In this document: piece after piece, positions 46,301 to 57,500 of the stretch | Numbering within the stretch: position 1 is the stretch's first letter | Layout of the letters: each line of letters starts with the position of its first letter | NCBI GenBank assembly: GCA_905178155.1 | Contig: CAJINV010000004.1 | Location: 10,461,655 to 10,525,654 of the forward strand | Direction: 5' to 3' | Length of the DNA: 64,000 nt | From: Amoebophrya sp. A120 | Lineage: Eukaryota; Sar; Dinophyceae; Syndiniales; Amoebophryaceae | Translations under genes and position numbers: made by a program | The notes under the pieces: generated by a model | Seen by the model: the letters and a program-made list of their open reading frames with translations, nothing else | Databases searched by the model: none | What the model was told of the DNA's origin: nothing

Positions 46301-47188
46301 AACAGAAACGCCGTGTCAAACTTCCCGAAGCAGAATTGTTTCACGAAGGCCTGGTGCCAGGATTCCTGGGACACGTCGAAGTCGGCTGCGGATTCCAACA
46401 ATATCGCAAGAAAAAACTGTTTCACTGTGAACTTGTGATGCAGAAAATGAAGCATCAAAGTGTCTCTCTTGCTACACCTGCAAGACATTGGATTTTCAAG
46501 CGTGTTTTCCCTTGGGAAACGCGCATGGCAAATTTTCTGTGTCATGTGTAACAAACTTGTGATGCGGTTCTTGCAAAATCATCACAGTGAAACAGTTTTT
46601 TCGTTGGATAAACAAGGATAACACGTTAAAAGGCTGGAAGTCCACGGTTTTGTTCGCGGACAAGCTAAGAACCAAAGACAGCAAGTGGTCCAGCAGCAAC
46701 GCGGTTCTCCCTTGGCGGAATTTCCTTTTTTCTGCATTTTCTTGATTTTGCTTCCCCGATAGTAGTATTACCTCTTTGAACGCATCGACGATTTCGTCCG
46801 AGCGGTTAAGGTAGATAAGCGCCAGGCACTTCAGGATCCTCACCCGCTCCAAGTCCGCGGCCGGGGTAACGGCGATGGGCTTTTTGGTCTTCTTCGACGA
46901 CGACTGGGCTTTGCTGCTGTCCAGCAGGAGGTCGGCCTGTAGTTGAGGGGACTTAGTTTCGCATGATGTCGGCTGTGTGAAAAACAGCTCGGGCTAGATA
47001 TTGCACTAGAATTTGTACCATTTATGCTTGAAAAAAAACATTTGCGAATGCATGGTGCAAAGCCGCACATAATTGATGCAAACGAAGTTACTTACCTGCT
47101 TGACCGCGTCTTTGTATCGCCTGCTGTCCAGATAATCGTAGATCTCCGCGACCTGCGGCGGATCTACGCCCGTGTCCATGCGCCCCAT
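43344..47188 (-). CDS. NAA25: NAA25, auxiliary subunit of N-terminal acetyltransferase B
   Basis: Exons 47096-47188, 46611-46936, 46162-46396 and 43344-45986 give 3297 nt, 1098 residues. NatB acetylates nascent Met-Asp/Glu/Asn N-termini on the ribosome; NAA25 (Mdm20) is its TPR scaffold. The start MGRMDTGVDPPQVAEIYDYLDSRRYKDAVKQADLLLD matches the NAA25 opening. AFVKQFCFGKFDTAFLLAMKLYTKTKNDRYAECM matches its 'A-x-K-LY-K ... Y-x-x-W' repeat, and ALAERILDQCGQL the block before the C-terminal half. The long last exon is helical with Ser/Gln-rich insertions. Introns 1 and 3 are GT-AG (CAG|GTAAGT...CTACAG|GCC; CTG|GTACTA...GAACAG|GAT). Intron 2 is introner D1, and its removal joins NVLSL to LESAADF. 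It is somewhat longer than the human protein (about 970 residues). Confidence 0.83.
46402..46610. mobile_element. Introner D1 (family D)
   Basis: 209 bp with ends TATCGCAAGAAAAAACTGTT and rc TATCCAACGAAAAAACTGTT; both continue TCACTGTGA. The duplication on the plus strand is AACAA (46397-46401 and 46611-46615). It interrupts NAA25. Confidence 0.92.
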
Positions 47189-48549
47189 GGCTGTCAGTTT
47201 CGCCAGTGTCTGCTGCTGTACTGACTAAGGAGCAAAAAGCTACAGTCTAGTTGAGCATCATCATCCGTGGCGTTTCTGTGCAGCTCCGCGTTGTAGTTCT
47301 TCTATCAAATGTACTTCATGTTGTTTCTTGTAGGACGCAAGGCTAAAGGACTATTGCGCGCCAGGAATTTTTCAAAGCAAAATTAAGCTAGTACAGTAAG
47401 CACTAAGTACAACTTCGTTTTTCTCTACATAACATCGATATTTCTATAAGTGATTGGAAATCCTGAACAGTAGGTTTTGTTTGAGCTGCTTTGATCAGCA
47501 ATAAACGTGGCACCAATAGTAAAGATCGCATACGGAACGCTCCTGGAGAGAGATCTTCTCTACGTTTGATCGGACAAGTGAGAGGTAGCAAAAGATCTCC
47601 AACACAGGGGGGTAAGTAACCTCGGAACGGGAAGTGGTTGAGCTGTGGATCTGCGATCGAGTGAAATAGAGAAAGCCTCTCCCTCGCCCAGCCAACCAGC
47701 CCAAGGGCCGTCACGAAGCCGATGTGCTGGGCGTCGCCCTGTCACCTTCGGTTTGTCAAATTCATTCTGCTTCAGCTTGCATTTTCGGCTCCGCTTTTCT
47801 CCGGGGTACATTTAAATTTTGCAAATCAGAATGTCAGTTCTCATTGCTTGCGGTTCTGCTGCAAAAGCTGTATGGTACAAGACGTTTTGACATTCATCAA
47901 CCGGTCAAGTAGTTCTTGTACTACCTAGAAAATGGAAACACTACTCAGCTTTGTACAGAGACATTGAAGATGAAACGCGTATACTTTGTATCAGTCTGAA
48001 ACTTTTGTCAAAGCCCCAAATTGCAGCTCCGCTCCAAGAACTGGTGCGCACGTCGCACAAACCAGCATCTTATAAATATTTTGGCGGTGAAGAAGCTGAT
48101 TTGGCGCTGGCATCAGAAGAGCTTCCACCCTTACTGCAGGGCTAGTTTCTGTTAAATCGAGTAAATAAATCGGATTTGATATCTTCGATGCGCAGGCGGT
48201 GCTGCGCTCGCGATTTTTGCGTACTTAACTTGGAAATCAGAAATGAAGAATACCCTGCAAACGTGTTTCTTGCAAGAAGCACTTTTTGCAACACGCGCCT
48301 ACTGAGCTGTTAAAGTCAAACTAAGATCACTTTGTTCCATACGAGTCCAGAGCTTCTTAGCAGCGGAGAAGCTCTACGTCGTAAAAATTTGTTCAGATTT
48401 ATTAAACACTGTTCGATGTTCGTGCTCTTCACTGGAGGAGCACGGGTCGTTTAGAATTTGGATCATTTTGAAATGTGTGCACTTGTACTACTTACAGCGC
48501 TGATACTAGATTCAAGAAAACCACGAAGCGAAATCCCGACAACGGCCGC
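47189..48549. other. Intergenic, no gene seen
   Basis: A spacer of 1.36 kb between NAA25 and the CFAP57 stop. No gene or repeat supported. Confidence 0.45.
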
Positions 48550-51500
48550 TCACCGTCGCAGCGCGGCGGGGAACTTGTTTGCCGGGGTATCAAAATGAAA
48601 AATCCCCCCACCCCATATCAAAACGGAAATTTATGATGCTGATTTGGGGCCACAAATCAGCTTTGTATTGCAGAGAGGCACTGCGGCCAGATCCCCAGGC
48701 TAGGTAGAGGCGCATGTGTCTAGCTGCTCAGCATGGCAAACGACTCCCCCATAGGCCCAACAGCATGACAAATCGCTTCCATAATGGGGCAGAAGCTTCT
48801 GCCCTTGTCTTCTTGCAAGACAGATGTGATTTGTGACCTCAAATCCGCAACACAAATTTTTGAAAACATACCTTTTCAATATGGGGAGGAGGGATTTTTT
48901 CTCTCAATACGGGGCAATCGGCCCCCCGGTGTAGATCTCGTCGATGCTGTCCATGGTTTCGTGCTGGCCCTCGAGCGGGAGGTTGTCCCGCAACCTTTCC
49001 ACCCGGAACCCTTCGCGCTCGTAGCTTTGTATGCATTGCAAATATGTCTGGGTCTGGAAGGATACGAACTTGTGATGCGCATTTCACAACATAGATAAAT
49101 CTGTCATGCTTAGGCAGCAAAAGGCGCCCGCTTCCTGTCACCAAAATGGGGGATTTGTGATGCGGATTAAGCAATGCGGAAGCTTCTCGAAATCTGTGAT
49201 GCTAGGGCTTCCATGACAGACATTTTCTGTCATGCAAAAACAGCATGACAAAAGTCTGCATTCTTCCAGACCCAGACACTTTTGCAATTGATACTTTGCA
49301 CCAGTTGGCTGTTGGACATCGACGCAGGGGCCTTCACCTGCGGCGGAAGCTGGTTCATATCTTTTCTCCGGCTCAACCGCTGACTGCTGCCCTCCTCCTT
49401 CTGCTTCCTCTGGAGATAGGGCGTGGACCCCGATTGTTGGCTACTGTGCATCGATCCCCGGTTCTGGCTGCTGTGGCCCTGGTTTATTTTGTTGTCAGCC
49501 AGAAAGATTGATGAATAGCGGAACAGAATGCGAATTCACGAAACAAAATCGAAATGCTTTTAGTGAATTTGCTTTACAGCAAATTCTAAACGCACAAGAT
49601 CTTTCTGTACCGGTCCACTCATCTGACTCAGCTGCAAGTTTTCGGTCGACAATGTGTAGAGACTCTTCTCTAGATCCGTGATTTTTCGCTCCGCCTGCGT
49701 TTTTTCGAGTCGAAGCCGGTTCATCTCCAGGATCAGTTCGGAGTTATCGTTCGTGAACCTTGCCGTGTCCCGCTTCCTTTGTGACTGTTCGAACTTCGTG
49801 GAGTCCGCCATGGCTTTTGCTTTGCTCATCAGGTGATCCCGCTGTCGCATCGCTTCGTCCGTGATGGCGGGGAGGCCGGTCCGCTTCTCTTCCTCCGCGA
49901 GTTCCTGGTTTACGATTAGTGGGGTTTTAGCATGCCAAATTTCTTCTGCGATCCGCAGACAGCAACAGAAATTCTTGAAAATGATAATGACGCATGTTGT
50001 GCATGATCGCGTCTTGAACATCAGTAGTACCTGATTCGACCGGTAGATGTTCACCTTGCCCTCGTACCTCGCTACCACGTCCTTCATCTGCGAAATGAGT
50101 CGCGTCGGGTCCTTATTTGCCGTCTGCCCTTCGTCGCCGACCGCATGGATGTCGAGGCAGTCGGTGATCTCGGAGACGAAGTTTTTGAAGTCTTTTTTCG
50201 TGGCCTTGAGGTTCCGGGCGAGCACGTTCCCTTCGCCCACGAGGTTCTGGATCTTGTAGTGCTTTTCGGCGTTGCGGGTCTCCAGGGTTTGCTTTTTTCG
50301 CAAGTCTTGGACCATTTCTTGGTACATGCCTGGGGTTTGTTAGTTTATTTTGCATGACAATTATGGGTGAGTCTGTATGTCTCTACTTTTGCTGTCTATG
50401 CATTCTTTGATCGTCGAAACAGTATTCTTCTATTCGCTCATGACACGACAATGCTTTACGCATGAGCAGATATTTCACGTATCTATAGACACAACAACAT
50501 GGAACATAATCTGTACCTTGCACCGAGTCCTTCAGCTCGGTCACTTGTTCCTCCAGCGGATCTCTTTCCTTCTCCAGCGTCTGCACCTTGTGAAAGAGCA
50601 CGTACCGAAAGGATTCCAAGTGCTTTTGGTTCGACCGCAGCTTCTGCAGGGCTTCGTCCTTCACTTTTATCACCTTTTCCCTGTCCTTCAGCTGGTCCTG
50701 CGCTTTCCGGAACATGTCCAACACTTCCTCCAGTTTCCTCTTCAAATCGTCCTGCTGTCGACTCGACCTCGCGAGGTCTTCCTGCTGCCCGCGGATTTGC
50801 GTCTGCAGTGCGCCAATCTGGTTCTTCATCGACACCGTGTCACGCAACGCTCCGTTGTACCGCTCGGATTCTGCTTGGAGGGCGGACCGCTTTAAATCCT
50901 GGACTTCAGTGATCTCGGCCTGGGAAATTCATAATATTTCATGCCACTTTTCACGTGCTTTTTGTTGCGGATGCGAAATAAGTTTGTTCTAAAGACCAGC
51001 ACGACAAAAAAATGAATCCAATACGTGGAAGACATAACATACTTGCTCACGGGCCAAGAAATAATTACCTCATATTCCTCCTCCTGCTGTTTCATGGCTT
51101 CTTCAAACTTCAAGCCATCCGTTTTCAGCATCGAACAGACCTTGTCGTACTCTGACCGCGGTTATGCAAGAAAAAAACTGTGTTAGTGTCAGTGTCTTGG
51201 GGTGACAGCATGACAAATCTGTAGTTCCGCATGACAGAGAAAGCCTGTCATGCGCAGCCAGTACGTGAAAACACATATGCAAGAGGACTTCATGGCTGGC
51301 TAGCATGACAAGTGTAGCTGTCTTGAATGCTTTGCATCACAGACTTACGCTTACACAGTGTTTTTCTTGCATAGCAGTTCCCTCATGGCCGCCTCACTAT
51401 GCTTCTTCAGCGCGTCTATCTGCGCTTCGTACGACTCTTCCAGCTATCAAATGCAAAAATGTCTGGGTCTGGAAGATTGCGAAATTTGTCATGCTTGTCT

Positions 51501-54500
51501 GGCATGACCAAAAAGTTTGTGATGCGTGTCCAAGAAGAGACCCTTTTGCCTGTCATGCAGAAACGCAGTTTGTTATGCGAAAATCGCAACACAAAGCAGC
51601 GCAGATATATTTCATGCTTGCCTGTACATTACAGAGCGTTCACTATTCCCAACGCAGCATTACAAGCTTCCAGACGCAGACATTTTTACAATCCATACCA
51701 GCGCGAGGATGTCGGCCCGGTTTTTTTCCCGCATCGCCTGGATTTCCGCAACGAGTATGGATCTGTCAGGATTGAAATCGTCAAAGTTGAAATGAAACGA
51801 TTTGTCATGCATAAAATGCAAGGCATGGATTGCCTCTCTTGCCGGGATGGCAAGTGGGGCCGACCGTAAGCCTGTTTGGGGTCTGCGGTAGAGCTAAACC
51901 CTAAACCCTAAAGGAGCATGACAAAAAACGCCTTCTGTCCCGAAACAGCATGACAAGCTGGATTTAAACGGTGCCGAAATTTGTCATGCGCCACTTAGAA
52001 ATTGGGCTTCCAACTGGTATCGATTTTATGCATTACAAGTTATCTCAACTTTGTCGATTTCAACTCTGACACTCCCATAACGAGCCTGTTCTGCTTCTCG
52101 TACTCCTTCGTGAGCCTCCCTTCGTGCTCTTTTTCGTTGTTCCTCATCGTGGTGTCGTACTCCTGCGACTTCATTGCGGTGGTTTCGTTGTGGATTTTCT
52201 GGGATTGCGCTAGGTTCATGGAGAGGATTTCGTACCTGATACAAAGTTTCAACATCAGAAGACTGCATTTGATTTTATGCAACCACATAGTAGTGGCGAT
52301 CGAAAGGATAAAGAACATTTTGTCAAGTAAGAATTTGATAATTGTTTGACAAAAAATACCTATCCGCTTCCTCCTGCAATTTCGCCGCCTGGTCGTCCTG
52401 TAGTTTCTGCACGGTTTCCTCCACCTCCTGCTCTTTCTGCGCGAGGGTGTACGCCGCGTCGTTCTTCACGTTTTCTATTCTCTCCCGCAGTTCCTGCACT
52501 TCGGACAACCCGTCTTCCAGGAACTGCCGGCTGCAGAGGACAAAATCCTCGGACAAGGAGCTGTAGGCTATCCTGGACGGGAACTGGATCTTCCGCTGGG
52601 TTTCGAAGTACTTCATTTTCTGGATCTTCAACCGGTTTTCGTCGCTGTAGATCCGGTGGTAGCAGTTCGCGAACGTGTTCATCAGACCCTTCCATATCCT
52701 ATGTAAAAACGTCCCCCCCCAGAGTTGTCATGCTAAACAGAAGTGCGGCACACTTTGCCTCCCCCTTTGCAAACAGCCGCAGATGGTTGTCACGCAGGGA
52801 AGGTAGGTCAGGCGGACACCGAAGTGCCATCACCACACCGAAGTGCCACTCCCCAGAGTTGTCATGCAGATGCGCAATGAGAGGAACATTTGTATTGCGC
52901 AGCTCCATGAGAGGCATTTCCAGTGGTGTTTTGGCATTTGTAATGCTGTAAACAGGATAAGAAAGCGGCTTTCTCATGCGGCTGTCCTTGCTAGCCAGCA
53001 CTACGCTGCAGATGGAGACTTGTCATGCAGAACTCCCAAAACTCGGGGATTTGTGTTGCAGACTTCCCATCTTGACTATGGTGTGGGGATGTTTTTGCAT
53101 AGGATATTCCAGTGCTCTTCCTCGAGCTGCTCCGGTGACCTAGTGTCTTCCTCTTCCTCGGGGACCACGCGGCGCCGCCTGTGGGATTCATATGGTGGCT
53201 TGATATCGGGCACTGCTTAGACTTCCCTTAAGTCGTGCGCAGCACTCAAGGGAAGCGCACTGCGTAAGCCCTGCGCGAAAGACTTACCTTAAGTCGTGCG
53301 CTGCACTTAGGCAAAGTGCACTACTTATGCCCCTCGCGAACGACGTATCTCAAGTCGTGCGCAGCACTTAGGCAAAGTGCACTACTTAAACCCCTCGCGA
53401 TCGACGTATCTTAAGTCGTGCGCTGCACTTAGGCAAAGTGCACTACTTATGCCCCTCGCGACCGACGTATCTTAAGTCTGCGCACCACTTAAGGAAAGTG
53501 CACTACTTAAGCCCTTCGCGAACGACTTAGCCCAAATCGTGCGCACCACTTAGGCAAAGTGCACTACTTAAACCCCTCGCAAACGATTTAGCTCAAATCG
53601 TGCGCACCACTTAGGAAAAGTGCACTACTTAAGCCCTTCGTGAACGACTTACGTTAAGTCGTGCACACTACTTAAGGAAAGTGCACTGCTTAGGCCTTAC
53701 CTTAAGTCCTGCGCAGCACTTAAGGAAAGTGCACCGCTTACGCATTACATAGGGGAAACGCACTGCTTAAGCCGTTCGCGAAGGACTTAGCTCAAATCTG
53801 CGCACTACCTAAGGAAAGTGCACTACTTACGCCCTTCGCGAACGACTTACGTTAAGTCGTGCGCAGCACTTAAGGAAAGTACACCGCTTAAGCCCTTCGC
53901 GAACGACTTACCTTAAGTCGTGCGCACTACTTAAGGAAAGTGCACTGCTTAAGCCCTTCGCGAAGGACTTACCTTAAGTCCTGCGCAGCACTTAAGGGAA
54001 ACGCACTGCCTAAGCATTACTTAAGGGAAACGCACTGCTTAAGCTGTTCGTTAGCGATTTAGCGCGCACTTCACGAAACCGGAGCGCTTTTTGAGCTGTT
54101 CGCGACCGAGCGCGACACAACTCAAGGCACGAGCCGCACTCCTTCACGAACGACTTGGCTCTAATCAATACATCAATTGTGCGCCGCACTTAGCCATACG
54201 CGAATGGGGACCAAAAGTCGAAACAGACCAGGTTAATTGACATAAGTACTTTTTTTCCGCGACCTCCGGCTTAGGGTTGAGATTGCAGCAAAACACCGAC
54301 CCACTTTCGTCACCGGAAAAAATCTTGAGGTGATCCTGTGACAACGCCAGGCTCACTACTGGGGACGTGTGCAGAAGGACTTCGATGGAGTGAAACCTGA
54401 GTTGTTTTTCGATATTATCAAGCCGTGTCTTGATGTTCTTGCAAGACAACCTGAAGATATACACGCACTCATTCTGTCAGCACCACTTGACACATGAAAT

Positions 54501-57500
54501 CCTACCTTTCATGCCCAGCCGGCACGGGAAGATAATTCGACCCGGTGCCGCTGCTTCCGCCGCCGGCTTCCGCTTCCACTTCCTTCAATGGCCAGTCAAA
54601 AATCCGTATGCTGCCGAAAATCGTGCCCGCGGCGAGGAAGTGCCGGGTCGGGGCGAGTGCTAGACAGTTGAAGAAGCACTCTTTCAACTCTAGTTCCACG
54701 GTGCCGGTCTGCTTCTTTATCAGCCGGAAATCCCCCTCCCGGCTGACGGCAATCACCGTTTCCGATGCGCCATCGTAACAGAAGGAAACGTAGACCGAGC
54801 CCTTGGACACGTGCTCGATCACGCGATTGCCGCCTGCGATCTGGATATCATATGTTTTTAATTTTATTTAATGCCGAGTTCGAACTTGTCATGCGTTCTT
54901 GCCTCAAAATGCTAGTACAAAACATCTGTTTACGCAAAACAAAACACTGTACCTCCCAGCCGTAGATGCAGCCGTCCCTGCCGCACGTCATCAGCAATCT
55001 GTCGTCTACCGAAAACAGAATTTGACTGATGACCGCTAGATGCCCGGTGTACTGCGCCAAAATCGTTGGGCAGCCCATGCTCGCGTTGTTTAAGTCTAGC
55101 AGCAAAACGAAATTTGTCGTGGTCACCGCCAAGTAGTCCCCCGTTGCGGAAAACGCACAGCAGGAGGGCTGTTTTAAAGGTAATTCCCAGGCTTGGTGGA
55201 TGGCGTCGTAGCAGGTGAAATAGTATTTGACCCGGTCGAGAAACACGACCGCGATGCCGAAGCCACTCGGATGCACGGCGACTGAGATTGGGATGTCGTA
55301 GTCGAATTGGGTGGTTTGCGACATGGAAAACGTGCCCGTTTCCATGATTTGGGGTTTACTTGTTGAACTTGAACTCCCCCCGGTTTGGAAGGTGGTCGCT
55401 GGGTAAGTCCACGATTTCAGCGACGTGTCGGAGCCGATGGAGTAGAGTGCTTTGGTGCCCTGGGAAGTAAGTTTTGTGATGAAGATGAACCATGAACTTG
55501 AACAACAATGATGCAAACATTAATTGATGCATTTCACGGGCCTTCGCCTTATCATGAACATCGTGCATGATGGCGCAGAACAATAAAACATCAACTCCTA
55601 CCTTCGGTGCCGCCGCTAAGCTAACGACCGAGTCTCCGTGGAACTCGAACAAAGGTGATGCCGCTTTCAGCTGGCCGCCGAGAATCATCTCGCGCTTGTG
55701 AATTGGAAACTCGAACAAGCGAAGAAAGTCCTCTTTTGGTGGCGGTACCCTGCCGAGTGGTATCGTGTCCTGCCCGGCGTTGGGGTCCTCTCTAGAGGTG
55801 GCAGTGAGAACCAAAACGGACGGAATTCTGAACTGCGAATCGTGGATCCTTGGGCGGTTGCGGTACTTTTTGGGGATGACATCTTCCTTGAAGTCAGAGA
55901 GCCACCTGGATTATATGTTGTTGCAGAGTTAAACTTCAAATCTCAGGATACGAAACAGGAAAGACAAATTTCAACTGTCATGCCCCACACACACAGACAC
56001 AGTGTAACTCTAACTAACTATCTGGATAATGAATACAGAAAAACCAACAATCATTATCATACTTGATCTGCTCCGCGCCGTAGTTATCGTTCACCCAGAA
56101 CGGGCCCAGCGTCTCCACTTTCTCGCCCTTGTTGAACTTCAGCAATCCGAGGTACCCGTATCCACAGTAAATTTCCTGTACACGTACAAATGCGTCCTCT
56201 GCATGGCAAAACTTGGCCTCGGTCCTAGTTTAGCATGACAAGTTTCACACTTCAAATTGGGGAAATTTGTGATGCATCTTGTACATGTACGGGAAATTTG
56301 TATTGCATAACCCGTGTGTCCCACCTAGCAAAAACCCGTTCGCGTTGCCCCACCTCGCGACGTATGGATTGCAAATGTGTTTGGGTCTGGAAGATTGCAA
56401 CTTGTCATGCTAGATCCGAATCATACAAAAACTTGTGTTGCATGAGTGCCAAAAGCGGTCCACTTTCGACCAAGTTGGGAGGGAGTTTCTCATGTAGGAT
56501 AGGCATGACAGAGACCTTGCAGAGTCTGTCATGCTATCCGCATTCCAGACTCTACGGGTCATGGAAAACCTGCATGACAAGTTTACACTCGTCCAGAAAC
56601 AGACATATTTGCACTTGATACGACGTATGTCAGCTCTATCTCCGACGGCTTCGGCGGTAACCTCCCGACCATCACGCCGCCCGCGGCCATCTCTACGTTC
56701 CCCCCGTCGTTGTCCCACTCTTCTTTCGTCACGTCAATCACTTTCCCGGCTTCCATAAGGGAAGTCTTCCCGGTCTTCTCCTTGATCTTAAACTTGAACC
56801 AGGTGCAGTCCTTGCAGAAAACCCAAATCATCAGAAAGTCCTCTTCCGGCGAAACAGTTTTCGTCGCGGTTGTCGCCGGGGCGTTGTTGCTACCGACGGG
56901 GTTTGCGACCATGGACTGCTGCTCCGGTTGGGCGTTAGCGCAGCCGGAAACGAACTCACTGTACATCATCAGGTGGACCGAGTTCACCATCTGATGTATA
57001 TTGGAATTTTTTACAGTTGTGATTCTGATTGTTCCCGGGTTGATTCTTGCAATTATAGTACGCCACCACAAAAATGAAACAGCACAAGAGTTCCAGAACA
57101 AATCAGTCTTGCAGTAAAAAGAAGTCTTATCACTGGTCCAAAATAAGTACCTTTAAGCTCTTCTCCTGCTTGAGCGAGAAAAAAGTGTCCAGCTCCTTCA
57201 TGGGCTCCATCTGCCAAATGCGCAAGTACGACGGCCCCGCAAGCAGAAATTGCGCTGGTGACATGATGTAGATTTGGTTCAGCAGCTGGTTCCGCACCTC
57301 CACCGACTGCAGGACCCGCTCGTGCGTCAAGGACCACAGGTCGAGGACGTAATCAAACGTCGTTTGGTGTTTCTTCGCGTTGGGGTTTGGGGTCCGATCG
57401 AGGTACAGGGCGAGTAATCTCGTCCCCTCGGAAAAGAATTTCAAGTTCTGGACCACGGAGGAGCGATTGACCGGCGTCAAAACCCTTGCTTGGTCCTTCG

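Noticed and set aside
46732-46771. 40-nt GT...AG stretch in NAA25 considered as a mini-intron
   Set aside because: Removing 40 nt breaks the frame, while reading through keeps a helical NAA25-like sequence.
51894-51912. CCCTAAA units considered as a telomere
   Set aside because: Only about three units, internal to introner G1, with coding exons on both sides.
53213-54160. Regular 61-bp array considered as a CRISPR array
   Set aside because: The whole unit repeats with no variable spacers, and it lies in an intron of a eukaryotic gene.
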